Shown: positions 7,185-16,098, counted from the stretch's first letter. The stretch: 38,504 nt of DNA from Muribaculaceae bacterium (GCA_022484565.1 JAKVKZ010000029.1:1-38504), one strand, 5' to 3'. Notes: generated by a model not told the origin, from the letters alone. Program-made: numbers and translations.

Positions 7185-10100
7185 TTATTCTACAACTGGC
7201 CGAACTGTAAAGCCGTTGAAGCGGTAGCCGTCGTACACGCCGTGGCTGCCATAATTGTTGAAGCCCAAATTGTAGGCGATATTGGCATCGCTTCCGTTGA
7301 GCGTTCCGCTCAAGTATTCACCGTACGTCCCGACGCGGTACATATCAGTGCCGTTACGGAAACCGGCTGCAGGCAAAAATATACTGTTACCATTTGGCCC
7401 TACCACTTTCATTCCGTTCACTCCGTTCTGTGTGGTCCACGTCCATGTGCAACTATCAACCAACTCTTGCACCTCGGCTGTGGTCGGCAACCGCCAGTTT
7501 CCACCCCATTTTACACGGGCTATGTCGTATTCAGTGCCGCTTATTTCACTCGGTGGATTCGCACTTGGATAATCATCAAAGTTTGTCGATGTCTTTGTTC
7601 CTGTCGGGTCAGCCCAGCCATAATATCCGCCATATTCTTCCGGCTTAGTAGCTCCAACATTGCAGCTTGCCCATTTCACACTCAACCCAAGGTCAACGGC
7701 ATCTTCGTAAGCTTTTGTCGTGAAACTTTTCACCTCTCCATAATAATATCTGTCATCAATCATCAAGTAGGCGCAATAATAATAAGTGGTATTTGCGATA
7801 AGGCCATTAAGAGATAAGCTGAAGGTGCCGTCACCGGAGCTGTTGCTTGCTGTCTTAGTTCCGCTCTTCACGCCAGCCGACTGCGTTGAATAAAACATTC
7901 CACAACTTATAGTGTCATGCGGTTCCGTTGTGCCTATAACTGTCCCTGTAAGCGTAACACTTATTTGCGTTATTTCGAATGCCGTGTCAGTGACAGCACT
8001 GATCAAATTGAATACCGGGCGGACAGAAAAACCGTAGCTGCGGTCGTAGGCTCCCACGTTGTGGTAGTCACTGCCGAAGTACGAATAGTAGGCGCGATTG
8101 GCATCGCTCCCGTTGAGCGTTCCGCTCCAGCAGTAGCCGCCAGTCCCGACGTAGTGCATACCTGTGCCATTACGTAAACCGGCTGCCGGCAAAAATATGC
8201 TGTTACCATTCTTACCTGTCACTTTGTAGCCGTTCACTCCATTCTGTGTGGTCCATGTCCATGTGCAACTGTCGATCAGCTCTTGCTGCTCGGCTTGGGT
8301 CGGCATCCGCCAAGTACTTCCCCATTTTGCACGGGCTGCGTCGTATTCACTGCCGCTGATGCGGCTAGGCGGATTAGTGCTTGGATAATCATCAACGTTT
8401 GTCGATGTCTTTGTCCCTGATGGGTCAGCCCAACCATAATATCCGCCATATCCTTCGGGCGAGACAGCGCCAACATTGCAGCTTGCCCATTTCACGCTAA
8501 GCCCAAGGTCGATTGCATCGCCAGCCGCATCGTAGGCCGGAGTGGTGAAACTCTTGACATCGCCGTAAGTGTATATGTTTTCATACAATGCGTAAGCACG
8601 GTAATAGTAGGTGGTGGAGGCGGAAAGGGTACGCAAATCCACCGTGTAAGTGCCGTAAGTGGTTCTGCTGCTTACCACTTTAATGCCGCTTGCTGCGCTG
8701 AGGTCGGCACTCGTGCCATATATCATGCCCATGCTGATGGTGGATTTGCTGTTGCCTGCCACGCTGCCGGCCAAGGTTGCGCCTGTGGTGTAAACAGCAG
8801 TGACCGTGTCGGTAGTGACCTCTAAGTCGCGCACAGGGCGAACAGAAAAGCCGATGAAGCGGTAGTCGTTGCCCACGAGAGGACCACTGTAGGAGTTAAA
8901 ATCGCAGGCGTTATCGGGAAAGCTATCAACAAGAGTACCGCTCCAGTAGTTGCAGAACTTGCCAACGTCAGCCATACCAGGGCCGATACGGTAACCGGCT
9001 GCCGGCAAAAATATGCTGTTACCATTCTTACCTGTCACTTTGTAGCCTTTCACTCCATTCTGTGTGGTCAGTGTCCAAGTGCAACTGTCGATCAATTCTT
9101 GCTGCTCGGCTTTGGTCGGCAACCGCCAAATACCTCCCCATTTTGCACGGGCCATGTCGTATTCAGTGCCGCTGATGCTGCTCGGCGGATTAGCGCTTGG
9201 ATAATCATTCAAGTTTTTTGATGTCTTTGTTCCTGTAGGGTCAGCCCAACCATAATATCCGCCATATCCTTCCGGCGAGGCAGCGCCAACATTGCAGTTT
9301 GCCCATCTCACACTCAGCCCGAGGTCGATTGCATCGCCAGCCGCATCGTAGGCAGGAGTGGTGAAACTCTTGACATCGCCGTAAGTGTATATGTTTTTAC
9401 GCAATGCGTAAGCACGGTAATAGTAGGTGGTGGAGGCGGAAAGTCCGCGCAAATCCACCGTGTAAGTGCCGTAAGTGGTTCTGCTGCTTGCCACTTTAGT
9501 GCCGCTTGCTGCGCTGAGGTCGGCACTCGTGCCATATATCATGCCCATGCTGACGGCGGCATCGCTTATACCCGCCACGCTGCCAACCAATGTGACACCT
9601 GTGGGATATATCAATGTGACTGTGTCGGTGCTGACCTGTAGCTCATGCACCGGGCGAATTGTCAGTCCATAATAGCGGGCAAAATTGCCATTGCCATTGT
9701 GGCTGCCGTCAGGATTGAAGTCGATGTTGAAAGCATTAGTGCCCGAAATTGTGCTGCACCAGTATTTTCCGCTGCCAGAAACCCCAAAAATGCCGGAACT
9801 GTAACCCGCAGCCGGCAGGAAAATGCTGTTGCCGTTCTTGGCGGTAACCTTCATGCCTTTCACTCCGTTTTGAGTTGTCCATGTCCATGAGCAACTGTCG
9901 CTGAGTTCCTTAATCTCCGCACTGGTCGGCATACGCCATTCGCTGCCCCAGTTGGCACGCGCTGCATCGTATTCCGTTCTGCTGATGTCGCTGCCAATGT
10001 CGGTGTAGTTGCCGTTCACATAATATTTGTAGGTGTTCTCGGTATAGTCGGCTTTACTTGTTGTCTCGCCACTTGCGAAATAATTTCCGAAACCCTCCGG

Positions 10101-11561
10101 CGTGGTCGCGCCCACATTGCAGCTTGCCCACTTCACGCTCAGCCCAAGGTCGATGGCCTCGCCTGCCGTCTCGTAGGCCGGAGTGGTGAAGCTCTTGACA
10201 TCACCGTAGATGTATTCGTTTTCACGCAATGCGTAAGCACGGTAATAGTAGGTGGTGGAGGCGGAAAGGGTGCGCAAATCCACACTATAGCTACCGCCCT
10301 CCGTCGAGTTGCCTGCGACTTTAGTGCCGCTCGTCGCGCTGAGGGAGGATGCAGTGCCATATATCATGCCAACAGTCACTGCAAATTTGCCGACGTTTGA
10401 AACATTGCCTACCAAGGTTGCACCTGTGGGATAAACAGCTGTGACCGTGTCTGTAATGACCTCTAAGTCGCGCACAGGGCGGATTGACAGTCCCGCATAG
10501 CGGGCAGAATTATTGTTCCAGCTGTGGCTGCCGTCCTTGCTCAACAGCAAGTCGATGGCCGCATCACTGCTGGCCGACAGTGTGCCGCTCCAGTATTCTC
10601 CTACCCTGCCTTGAATGCCAAACGAAATATCCATTTTAAAGCCTGCTGCGGGCAGGAAAATGCTGTTGCCGTTCTTGCCGGTGACTTTCATGCCGGCCAC
10701 ACTATTCTGGTAGATCCATGTCCACGTGCAGCTGTCGCAGAGTTCCTGCATCTCCGCGCTAGTCGGCATTCTCCAGTGGTCGCCCCAATTGGCACGCGCG
10801 GCATCGCAGTCAGTTCCGCTGATGTCGGTGCCTATGTCGGTGTAGCCGCCAGAGGAGTAATATTTATAGTTGCTTTGAGTGAATCCATCTTTTGCCGACG
10901 TTTCGCCCCATGCGTAGAGGCTTCCGTTGCCTTCGGGCGAGGTGGTGCCAACATTGCAGGCTGCCCACTTAACGCTGAGGCCCAAGTCAACCGACTCGTA
11001 TTCGGCTGTGGTGAAGCTCTTGACTTCGCCATACAGATAGGCTGTGCTGTCAACCTCTACGTATGCACGGTAATAATAGGTTGTGCCAGAGCTTAGTCCG
11101 CCTACCGCAACGGTGTAACCGCCGTTGGCGGTAGAGCCGCTTGCAGCTTTGGCGCCGACTGTCGCGCTCAATTCCGCCATTGTGCCATAAATCATGCCGA
11201 TTGCCGTAACATTCTGGCCGTCGATGCCTGTGACGCTGCCGGCAAGGGTGGCTCCGTTATACGCGACCGACGGGGCCGTGACGGTGGTGACCGCGATTGT
11301 CTCGATCATCGGCTTGAACGAGATGCTGTCGATTGCCGTGAGCGGCAGCCGAAGAGTGTCGGTGTCGGTGCGGATTACGAGCATCACATAGTTAGCGTGC
11401 GCAACGCCCTGCGAGTCAACATTCACCCATTCCATGCCCCGGATGGTGCTGTCGGCCAAGGTGATGATGCTGCCGTCGGTGCGGCACACGTGGATGGCGC
11501 TCTGCGCCATGGCGGCTATGGCTATCGCCAACACCGCAAATACCATTGCAAAGCGCTTCAT
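7185..11561 (-). CDS. Secreted modular surface protein with five Fn3-like/FISUMP modules
   Basis: This 1458-residue protein starts with a signal peptide (KRFAMVFAVLAIAIAAMAQ) and a short leader domain ending in LPLTAIDSISF (to about residue 85). Five modules of about 272 residues follow. Each has an Fn3-like part ending YYYRAYA...GDVKSFTT and a FISUMP-type (Fibrobacter succinogenes major paralogous) part with DLGLSVKWAxCNVG, WRMPTxAExxEL, CTWTWTTQNGV, NGNSIFLPAAG, YWSGTL and a final VRPV. FISUMP and related DUF1566/FGE-like domains have C-type-lectin-type folds. The segments just before each VRPV differ strongly between modules. It ends in RPVVE with no evident sorting domain, but its start codon overlaps (ATGA) the stop of a small gene that has one. 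The likely role is surface binding or adhesion, and the ligand is unknown. Confidence 0.9.
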   Translation of the reverse strand: MKRFAMVFAVLAIAIAAMAQSAIHVCRTDGSIITLADSTIRGMEWVNVDSQGVAHANYVMLVIRTDTDTLRLPLTAIDSISFKPMIETIAVTTVTAPSVAYNGATLAGSVTGIDGQNVTAIGMIYGTMAELSATVGAKAASGSTANGGYTVAVGGLSSGTTYYYRAYVEVDSTAYLYGEVKSFTTAEYESVDLGLSVKWAACNVGTTSPEGNGSLYAWGETSAKDGFTQSNYKYYSSGGYTDIGTDISGTDCDAARANWGDHWRMPTSAEMQELCDSCTWTWIYQNSVAGMKVTGKNGNSIFLPAAGFKMDISFGIQGRVGEYWSGTLSASSDAAIDLLLSKDGSHSWNNNSARYAGLSIRPVRDLEVITDTVTAVYPTGATLVGNVSNVGKFAVTVGMIYGTASSLSATSGTKVAGNSTEGGSYSVDLRTLSASTTYYYRAYALRENEYIYGDVKSFTTPAYETAGEAIDLGLSVKWASCNVGATTPEGFGNYFASGETTSKADYTENTYKYYVNGNYTDIGSDISRTEYDAARANWGSEWRMPTSAEIKELSDSCSWTWTTQNGVKGMKVTAKNGNSIFLPAAGYSSGIFGVSGSGKYWCSTISGTNAFNIDFNPDGSHNGNGNFARYYGLTIRPVHELQVSTDTVTLIYPTGVTLVGSVAGISDAAVSMGMIYGTSADLSAASGTKVASSRTTYGTYTVDLRGLSASTTYYYRAYALRKNIYTYGDVKSFTTPAYDAAGDAIDLGLSVRWANCNVGAASPEGYGGYYGWADPTGTKTSKNLNDYPSANPPSSISGTEYDMARAKWGGIWRLPTKAEQQELIDSCTWTLTTQNGVKGYKVTGKNGNSIFLPAAGYRIGPGMADVGKFCNYWSGTLVDSFPDNACDFNSYSGPLVGNDYRFIGFSVRPVRDLEVTTDTVTAVYTTGATLAGSVAGNSKSTISMGMIYGTSADLSAASGIKVVSSRTTYGTYTVDLRTLSASTTYYYRAYALYENIYTYGDVKSFTTPAYDAAGDAIDLGLSVKWASCNVGAVSPEGYGGYYGWADPSGTKTSTNVDDYPSTNPPSRISGSEYDAARAKWGSTWRMPTQAEQQELIDSCTWTWTTQNGVNGYKVTGKNGNSIFLPAAGLRNGTGMHYVGTGGYCWSGTLNGSDANRAYYSYFGSDYHNVGAYDRSYGFSVRPVFNLISAVTDTAFEITQISVTLTGTVIGTTEPHDTISCGMFYSTQSAGVKSGTKTASNSSGDGTFSLSLNGLIANTTYYYCAYLMIDDRYYYGEVKSFTTKAYEDAVDLGLSVKWASCNVGATKPEEYGGYYGWADPTGTKTSTNFDDYPSANPPSEISGTEYDIARVKWGGNWRLPTTAEVQELVDSCTWTWTTQNGVNGMKVVGPNGNSIFLPAAGFRNGTDMYRVGTYGEYLSGTLNGSDANIAYNLGFNNYGSHGVYDGYRFNGFTVRPVVE

Positions 11562-12028
11562 TTCCGCAAGATTATTTTGGTTGATATTCCGTTCAGATTC
11601 ACAATATATAGGCCCGCGCTGAGCTGGCCAAGGCTCATCTCGTAGCTGCCCTCGGCGGTGGCGGCCCGCATCAGCCTGCCGTCAGAGCCGAAAACCCTGA
11701 CATTGCTGCCCATAGGCAGATTCCGGAAAATCAGAAGGTCGCCCTTCTGGATGAACTTGCCGGACTGCGACTTAACGCCTCCAACGCCGGTGGAAGGCTC
11801 GTAGATGGTGCGGAAACTCCGCATCTTGGTGCGGTCGAACTGCAAAACGGTCGTATTGGTGGCGATTTCAAGCACGGTGCCGTTGAAACTCACCTTAGGC
11901 TGGCTGCCAAGCAGCACTTTGGTGGAAGTGCCGTCGTCCATCGCCACGATGAGGGTGGTGAACTCCTGCGCCCGCAACAATGCAACGCAGAAAATCAAAA
12001 AGATTAAAGTTAAAATACTCTTTTTCAT
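11558..12028 (-). CDS. Small secreted protein with T9SS type A-like C-terminal sorting domain
   Basis: A 156-residue protein. Residues 1-20 are a signal peptide (KKSILTLIFLIFCVALLRAQ). The middle part is an Fn-like short domain common at the start of Bacteroidetes surface proteins (TTLIVAMDDGTSTKVLLG, then KVSFNGTVLEI, FDRTKMRSF). The C-terminus (NVRVFGSDGRLMRAA, then LGQLSAGLYIVNLNGISTKI ending ILRK) has the beta-strand pattern of type IX secretion C-terminal domains. The gene overlaps the following 1458-residue protein gene by four bases (ATGA), so the two are probably co-translated. It may be a partner or anchor for that protein, which is an inference from layout only. Confidence 0.75.
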   Translation of the reverse strand: MKKSILTLIFLIFCVALLRAQEFTTLIVAMDDGTSTKVLLGSQPKVSFNGTVLEIATNTTVLQFDRTKMRSFRTIYEPSTGVGGVKSQSGKFIQKGDLLIFRNLPMGSNVRVFGSDGRLMRAATAEGSYEMSLGQLSAGLYIVNLNGISTKIILRK

Positions 12029-12391
12029 AAGGCTATGATTTTAAAATATATTTTGCTAAGCAGAAAAGACATTGAGAAGAGCTATTTAAGCAATGGCAGG
12101 GTGAAATTTCCGACGAGAGAAAGGCAACAAGGTTTCAATAAATCAGATTAAAGTGCGGCCAAGTCACCAGCCAATACTCAATACAAAACGATTGTCAATC
12201 ACAAAAATAAGTAATCATTTGAAATAATGCAAAATAAAGAGACGAAAAAATTAAAAAATCTGAAAAACAGGCATTATTTCATTGCAAGGCTAACTGAAAA
12301 ATGGCCATGAATGAACAGAGCGATAAAGAAAATGGCGGAGGTGGGCAATCAAGCCACTTCCGCCAAACAGTTGATAATAGGAAATTGTGTG
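12029..12391. other. Intergenic stretch between the OmpA-like gene and the surface-protein unit
   Basis: An AT-rich 363-bp region. It contains the terminator of the OmpA-like gene at 12333-12365 and must hold the promoter of the minus-strand surface-protein unit, but I find no exact TTTG/TAnnTTTG pair. No RNA gene or credible ORF is seen. Confidence 0.6.
12333..12365 (-). terminator. Terminator of the OmpA-like gene
   Basis: TGGCGGAGGTGG (12333-12344) and CCACTTCCGCCA (12354-12365) form a 12-bp stem with one G-T-type mismatch. On the minus strand it is followed by TTTTCTTT. It lies 26 bp beyond the stop codon. Confidence 0.7.
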
Positions 12392-13090
12392 TTACAATTT
12401 GATTTTATTTTTTTTAGCCTGCTCAATCATGGCATAACCCGGGACGAGATAAATTTCGAGACGGCGATTAGAACGGCGATTGAGAACAGAATTATTAGGC
12501 ACAATCGGTTCAATAGACCCTAAAGCATAAGGGACAACGAAATCGGTGGAAGCCTGACCATCAATCCAATCAAAAACAGCGTTGACGCGGGCACGGGAAA
12601 GAGCGAGAGTGTAGGCATCAGAGCCAGTGTTGTCGGAGTGCATGGCGAGAATCATCTTGTAAAGCCCCGGGGTGGCAAGATATTTCAAAAAAGGCTTCAA
12701 GGAAACCTTGCCAAGGTCGGTGAGGACGGTGTCGTTAGGATTGAAAAGCTGACCGGCAGGAATGGTGAAAACAATCACCTCGCCATTACGCATAAGTTCA
12801 ACGTCGTGATGGTCGTGCTTCATGGCAAGCGCCTCCTGTCCCTGAAATTCGCTGATTACATCAGCCTGCTTGCCAAGATGGGGATTATCAATGTTATCGT
12901 CGATAGAAAGGTCGAAAATATCAGTAGTCTCCTCGTACTTCACTTTATTTCTTTTCTGCTTTTTAGATTTAGAACCAGCATTAGCAGCAATCAAATCAGA
13001 CTGCTGGGCACAAACGGACTGCGGGAAAAGAGAAACAGTGACCGCAACGATAAGAAATATGACAAAACAACAATTTTTTCTTCCAAACAT
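12392..13090 (-). CDS. OmpA-family peptidoglycan-binding protein
   Basis: A 232-residue protein with a signal peptide (CCFVIFLIVAVTVSLFPQ then SVCAQ). A basic linker follows (SKSKKQKRNKVK). From about residue 105 comes an OmpA-like domain: VIVFTIPAGQLFNPNDTVLT, LKPFLKYL, then YTLALSRARVNAVFDWI and the conserved closing NRRSNRRLEIYLVP. The NRRSNRRLE stretch corresponds to the family's R-x-N-R-R-V-E peptidoglycan-contact motif. No N-terminal beta-barrel is present, so it is probably a periplasmic or lipid-free cell-wall tether. It lies 10 bp downstream of the small acidic gene and shares its strand, so the two are likely one transcript. Confidence 0.9.
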   Translation of the reverse strand: MFGRKNCCFVIFLIVAVTVSLFPQSVCAQQSDLIAANAGSKSKKQKRNKVKYEETTDIFDLSIDDNIDNPHLGKQADVISEFQGQEALAMKHDHHDVELMRNGEVIVFTIPAGQLFNPNDTVLTDLGKVSLKPFLKYLATPGLYKMILAMHSDNTGSDAYTLALSRARVNAVFDWIDGQASTDFVVPYALGSIEPIVPNNSVLNRRSNRRLEIYLVPGYAMIEQAKKNKIKL

Positions 13091-13100
13091 TATTTAAAAT

Positions 13101-13412
13101 TTATTCTTCGAGTGAATTTTCGTAATCAATTTCGGCGAGAACGATAGGCTTGACATCGTCCATGTCGATGACGTTGTCGATGTCCTTACGAAGGCATTTT
13201 TTGACGTAATCGACCAGTTTGATAAGGTTAAGGGTCACGCCATCGCCATCGGGGTCAAGTTCGTCCTCAGCGTCGTAATAATCGTACATAGTGTCGATGA
13301 GCAAAAGGATGTCGTCGTCACCATACTTGTTCTTCAAATTTTGCGGGAGATGATTTTTGATGAATTTCAAAGCGTCTTCTTCATCAAATTCTTTGTTAGA
13401 CTCACTTTCCAT
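13101..13412 (-). CDS. Small acidic protein of unknown function
   Basis: I do not recognise a named family. The protein has 103 residues, a strongly acidic composition and no signal peptide or membrane segment. It looks helical with repeated Asp-rich turns (KYGDDDILLLIDTMYDYYDA, then EDELDPDGDGVTLN and DIDNVIDMDDVKP). DPDGDGVT resembles a calcium-loop-like turn, but one loop alone is weak evidence. It sits 10 bp upstream of the OmpA-like gene and downstream of rimM on the same strand. Similar small acidic cytosolic proteins are common in Bacteroidales. Function unknown. Confidence 0.7.
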   Translation of the reverse strand: MESESNKEFDEEDALKFIKNHLPQNLKNKYGDDDILLLIDTMYDYYDAEDELDPDGDGVTLNLIKLVDYVKKCLRKDIDNVIDMDDVKPIVLAEIDYENSLEE

Positions 13413-13524
13413 AACTTGAAATTTTTTTCAGTGCTAAAATAAGAAATTAGTTTATTATAATAAAAAAGTTTGTAAGCTATTTAGAAAAATTTAATAGTAA
13501 AAGCCCAATATTATTCAGGATTAA

Positions 13525-14067
13525 TCATTTCAAATCGAGCAATCCATCGGGCAAAGCCATAACGATAAGCTTGGAATCCACATCAACCGACTCGATGAAA
13601 TCATCGACAGCGGGGACAAAAACATCGGTGCCCTGAAAATCGGCGACAAAGAGATAATTATCGGTGGAAGTGTCAACATCAACGATTTTGCCTTCACGGC
13701 CAGTGACAGAATCACGCAAGGCGAAGCCAATGAAAAAGTCAACGGGCAATTCATCCTCATCGCCAGTGAAATTCGGAGTTGTGGCGGAATCAATGTCGGT
13801 GGTCAAAGCAAATACGTCCTTGCCGACAAGCAATTTGGCATCCTGCTCACTCTTTATGCCGTCGATTTTGACAAGCAAAGAGCCAACGCCCTTTGGACGC
13901 AACGAGGAATAGAAAAACGGGACAAAAATGCCATTGATTGAAGAGATAAGACAACGACAATGGCTGACCGCCTCAACTTCGCAAGTGAAAGAAGCGGACA
14001 ATTCACCGGCAACGCCGTGAATTTTGTTGTACTTACCAATTTTAGTGAGTTGACTGGCAGTTATCAT
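13525..14067 (-). CDS. rimM: 16S rRNA processing/ribosome maturation factor RimM
   Basis: A 180-residue two-domain protein matching RimM, which binds S19 and helps mature the 30S head. The N-terminal domain has KIGKYNKIHGVAGELSASF, the family's G-x-x-x-x-x-H-G-x-x-G-E-x motif, and ends near FALTTDID. The C-terminal PRC-barrel has FFIGFALRDSVTGREGKIVD, then VFVPAVDDFIESVDVDSKLI and the family's characteristic ending LPDGLLDL. Its ATG immediately abuts the murA stop codon (no gap), consistent with one transcript of DUF4290, murA and rimM. Confidence 0.95.
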   Translation of the reverse strand: MITASQLTKIGKYNKIHGVAGELSASFTCEVEAVSHCRCLISSINGIFVPFFYSSLRPKGVGSLLVKIDGIKSEQDAKLLVGKDVFALTTDIDSATTPNFTGDEDELPVDFFIGFALRDSVTGREGKIVDVDTSTDNYLFVADFQGTDVFVPAVDDFIESVDVDSKLIVMALPDGLLDLK

Positions 14068-15378
14068 TTATTCAGAAGTACGGATAATGTTTGCTCCGAT
14101 ACTATTAAGGCGTTTATCAATGTCCTGATAGCCACGGTCAATTTGATCTATATTGTGAATGTAGCTCGTGCCCTTAGCCGACATGGCAGCAATGAGCATG
14201 GCAATTCCGGCACGAATGTCGGGAGAAACCATGTTGGTGGCCCTAAGCGCATTCATGCGGCCAAGACCTATGACAGCTGCACGGTGAGGGTCGCAAAGGA
14301 TAATCTGCGCACCCATATCGAGCAATTTATCAACGAAGAACAGGCGGCTCTCAAACATCTTTTGATGAATGAGCACACAACCCTTGGCCTGAGTAGCCAC
14401 TACGAGCATCACACTGAGCAAGTCAGGAGAAAGGCCCGGCCAAGTGGCATCGGCAATCGACATAATGGAGCCATCCATGAAAGTTTCAATCTGATAACCA
14501 TCGTTGGCTGGAACATGAATGTCGTCACCATTAATTTCAAGAGTGATTCCGAGACGGCGGAAGCTATCGGGAATCATGCCAAGATCCTTGATTGAAACGC
14601 TTTTAAGCGTGACATCAGAGCCGGTCATGGCAGCCATACCAATGAAACTGCCAACCTCAATCATATCGGGAAGGATGGTGTGAGTGCAGCCATGAAGACT
14701 CGTAACGCCCTCAATCGTGAGGAGGTTCGACCCCACTCCACTGATTTTAGCGCCCATGGCGATTAGCATCTTGGAAAGCTGCTGAATGTAAGGTTCGCAA
14801 GCAGCATTATATATAGTGGTAACGCCCTCGGCAAGGACAGCAGCCATAAGGATGTTGGCAGTGCCGGTGACAGAAGCCTCGTCAAGAAGCATGTAAGTGC
14901 CTTTCAACTTTTCGGCATGAACTTCATAAAGATTAGCGTCGGGAACATATTCAAACTCAGCCCCAAGTTTTTTGATGCCGAGGAAGTGAGTGTCGAGCCG
15001 ACGTCGGCCAATCTTGTCGCCACCAGGCTTGGGCAGCACAGCATAGCCGAAACGCGCCAAAATCGGGCCAATCAACATGACGGAGCCACGAAGGGAAGCC
15101 GATTTGCGGGCATATTCCTTCGACTTCATGTAATTCATATTGATGGACTTGGCCTGAAAAGAATAGCTTTTGTGGCCTTCCTTCTTGACGGTAACGCCAA
15201 TTTTAGAAAGCAGATAGATAAGATTGTTGACATCGAGGATGTCAGGAATATTGCTGATAGTCACCTTGTCGTCAGTGAGCAAAGTGGCACACAGAATTTC
15301 GAGGGCCTCATTTTTAGCGCCTTGCGGAAAAATATCGCCATGTAACTTATGGCCGCCTTCAACAACGAATGTACTCAT
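14068..15378 (-). CDS. murA: UDP-N-acetylglucosamine 1-carboxyvinyltransferase (MurA), Asp-type active site
   Basis: A 436-residue protein that catalyses the first committed step of peptidoglycan synthesis, transfer of enolpyruvate from PEP to UDP-GlcNAc in the cytosol. The substrate Lys-Asn pair is seen in PQGAKNEALEI (residues 18-28). RKSASLRGSVMLIGP (91-105) and PKPGGDKIGRRRLDTH (117-131) are the UDP-sugar and active-site loop regions. The C-terminal part has MTGSDVTLK and the closing RGYQDIDKRLNSIGANI. The catalytic loop carries Asp121 where E. coli MurA has Cys115. This exchange is known to make MurA insensitive to fosfomycin in mycobacteria and chlamydiae. The gene lies between DUF4290 and rimM as in other Bacteroidales. 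Confidence 0.97.
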   Translation of the reverse strand: MSTFVVEGGHKLHGDIFPQGAKNEALEILCATLLTDDKVTISNIPDILDVNNLIYLLSKIGVTVKKEGHKSYSFQAKSINMNYMKSKEYARKSASLRGSVMLIGPILARFGYAVLPKPGGDKIGRRRLDTHFLGIKKLGAEFEYVPDANLYEVHAEKLKGTYMLLDEASVTGTANILMAAVLAEGVTTIYNAACEPYIQQLSKMLIAMGAKISGVGSNLLTIEGVTSLHGCTHTILPDMIEVGSFIGMAAMTGSDVTLKSVSIKDLGMIPDSFRRLGITLEINGDDIHVPANDGYQIETFMDGSIMSIADATWPGLSPDLLSVMLVVATQAKGCVLIHQKMFESRLFFVDKLLDMGAQIILCDPHRAAVIGLGRMNALRATNMVSPDIRAGIAMLIAAMSAKGTSYIHNIDQIDRGYQDIDKRLNSIGANIIRTSE

Positions 15379-15409
15379 GGTGAGATAGATAAACGATTAA
15401 AACAAATAC

Positions 15410-16009
15410 TTATTTCTTTTTCTTAGAGCCACGCTTGGAAGGTTGAGGAGGCTGCGGAGCTTCCTTGAACTGATGAAGCTTGTAAGTGGCAGGGTCAAGA
15501 TTGATGCGCCCGTGGGAGTAATAATAAAGGTCCTTGAGGATTTTTTCATCCTCAACGCCCTCCTTGTTGATGGCAAACATAAGTTTTTTCATGTGATTGG
15601 CAATCAACGAAACCAGAGCATCCTTCTCATCACCTTCAGGGTAATCGCAGGCACGCTCAATCATCTTCTCAATCACTTTGCCATAATGACGATATTTGAT
15701 AGGCTCAAGCTGATAAGGAACAGCATCGGGGACAGTGGCAAGATTCTCCTTATGAACAAGTTCGTAAGGGAAATCAATGTCGAGCTTGAAATCGGACATT
15801 ATTGCAAGATGGTCCCACAATTTATGCTTGGAATTTTCGCTGTCGCGCAAATTAGGAAAGAGATTGCCCATGACCTGCACAATGGAATAAGCGCAACGTG
15901 TGCGCTCATCGCGGTCGGCGATGGTGACGCAATAGTCAACCATCTGCTGGACATTGCGGCCATACTGGGGCAAAATCAGTTTCTTTTCTTGAGTATTATA
16001 ATTCACCAT
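15410..16009 (-). CDS. DUF4290 family protein
   Basis: A protein of about 199 residues belonging to the Bacteroidetes-restricted DUF4290 family. The hallmark N-terminus NTQEKKLILPQYGRNVQQM is followed by YCVTIADRDERTRCAYSIV. The C-terminus is a short basic tail (PQPSKRGSKKKK). No signal peptide is present, so it is cytosolic. Its function is unknown, but it consistently precedes murA in related genomes, which hints at a role near cell-wall synthesis. The ATG at 16009 is preferred to one 33 bases upstream because family members start here and because a -7 element lies at 16045-16052, too close to the upstream ATG. Confidence 0.85.
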   Translation of the reverse strand: MVNYNTQEKKLILPQYGRNVQQMVDYCVTIADRDERTRCAYSIVQVMGNLFPNLRDSENSKHKLWDHLAIMSDFKLDIDFPYELVHKENLATVPDAVPYQLEPIKYRHYGKVIEKMIERACDYPEGDEKDALVSLIANHMKKLMFAINKEGVEDEKILKDLYYYSHGRINLDPATYKLHQFKEAPQPPQPSKRGSKKKK

Positions 16010-16044
16010 TTCTTCTTCAGACGTTATGCTAATATTCTGCATTA

Positions 16045-16076
16045 CAAATTTAATGTATTATTCCGGAACTATGAAA
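16045..16076 (-). promoter_or_regulatory. Probable promoter of the DUF4290-murA-rimM operon
   Basis: Minus strand TAAATTTG (16052-16045) matches TAnnTTTG. Twenty bases upstream lies TTTC (16076-16073), one base off the TTTG -33 element. Confidence 0.5.
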
Positions 16077-16098
16077 TTTTTGGCCGGATATTTGGGTT

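Noticed and set aside
14715..14735. GGTTCGA word suggesting a tRNA T-arm
   Set aside because: It lies inside the murA coding sequence and no cloverleaf surrounds it. No tRNA or rRNA gene was found in the window.
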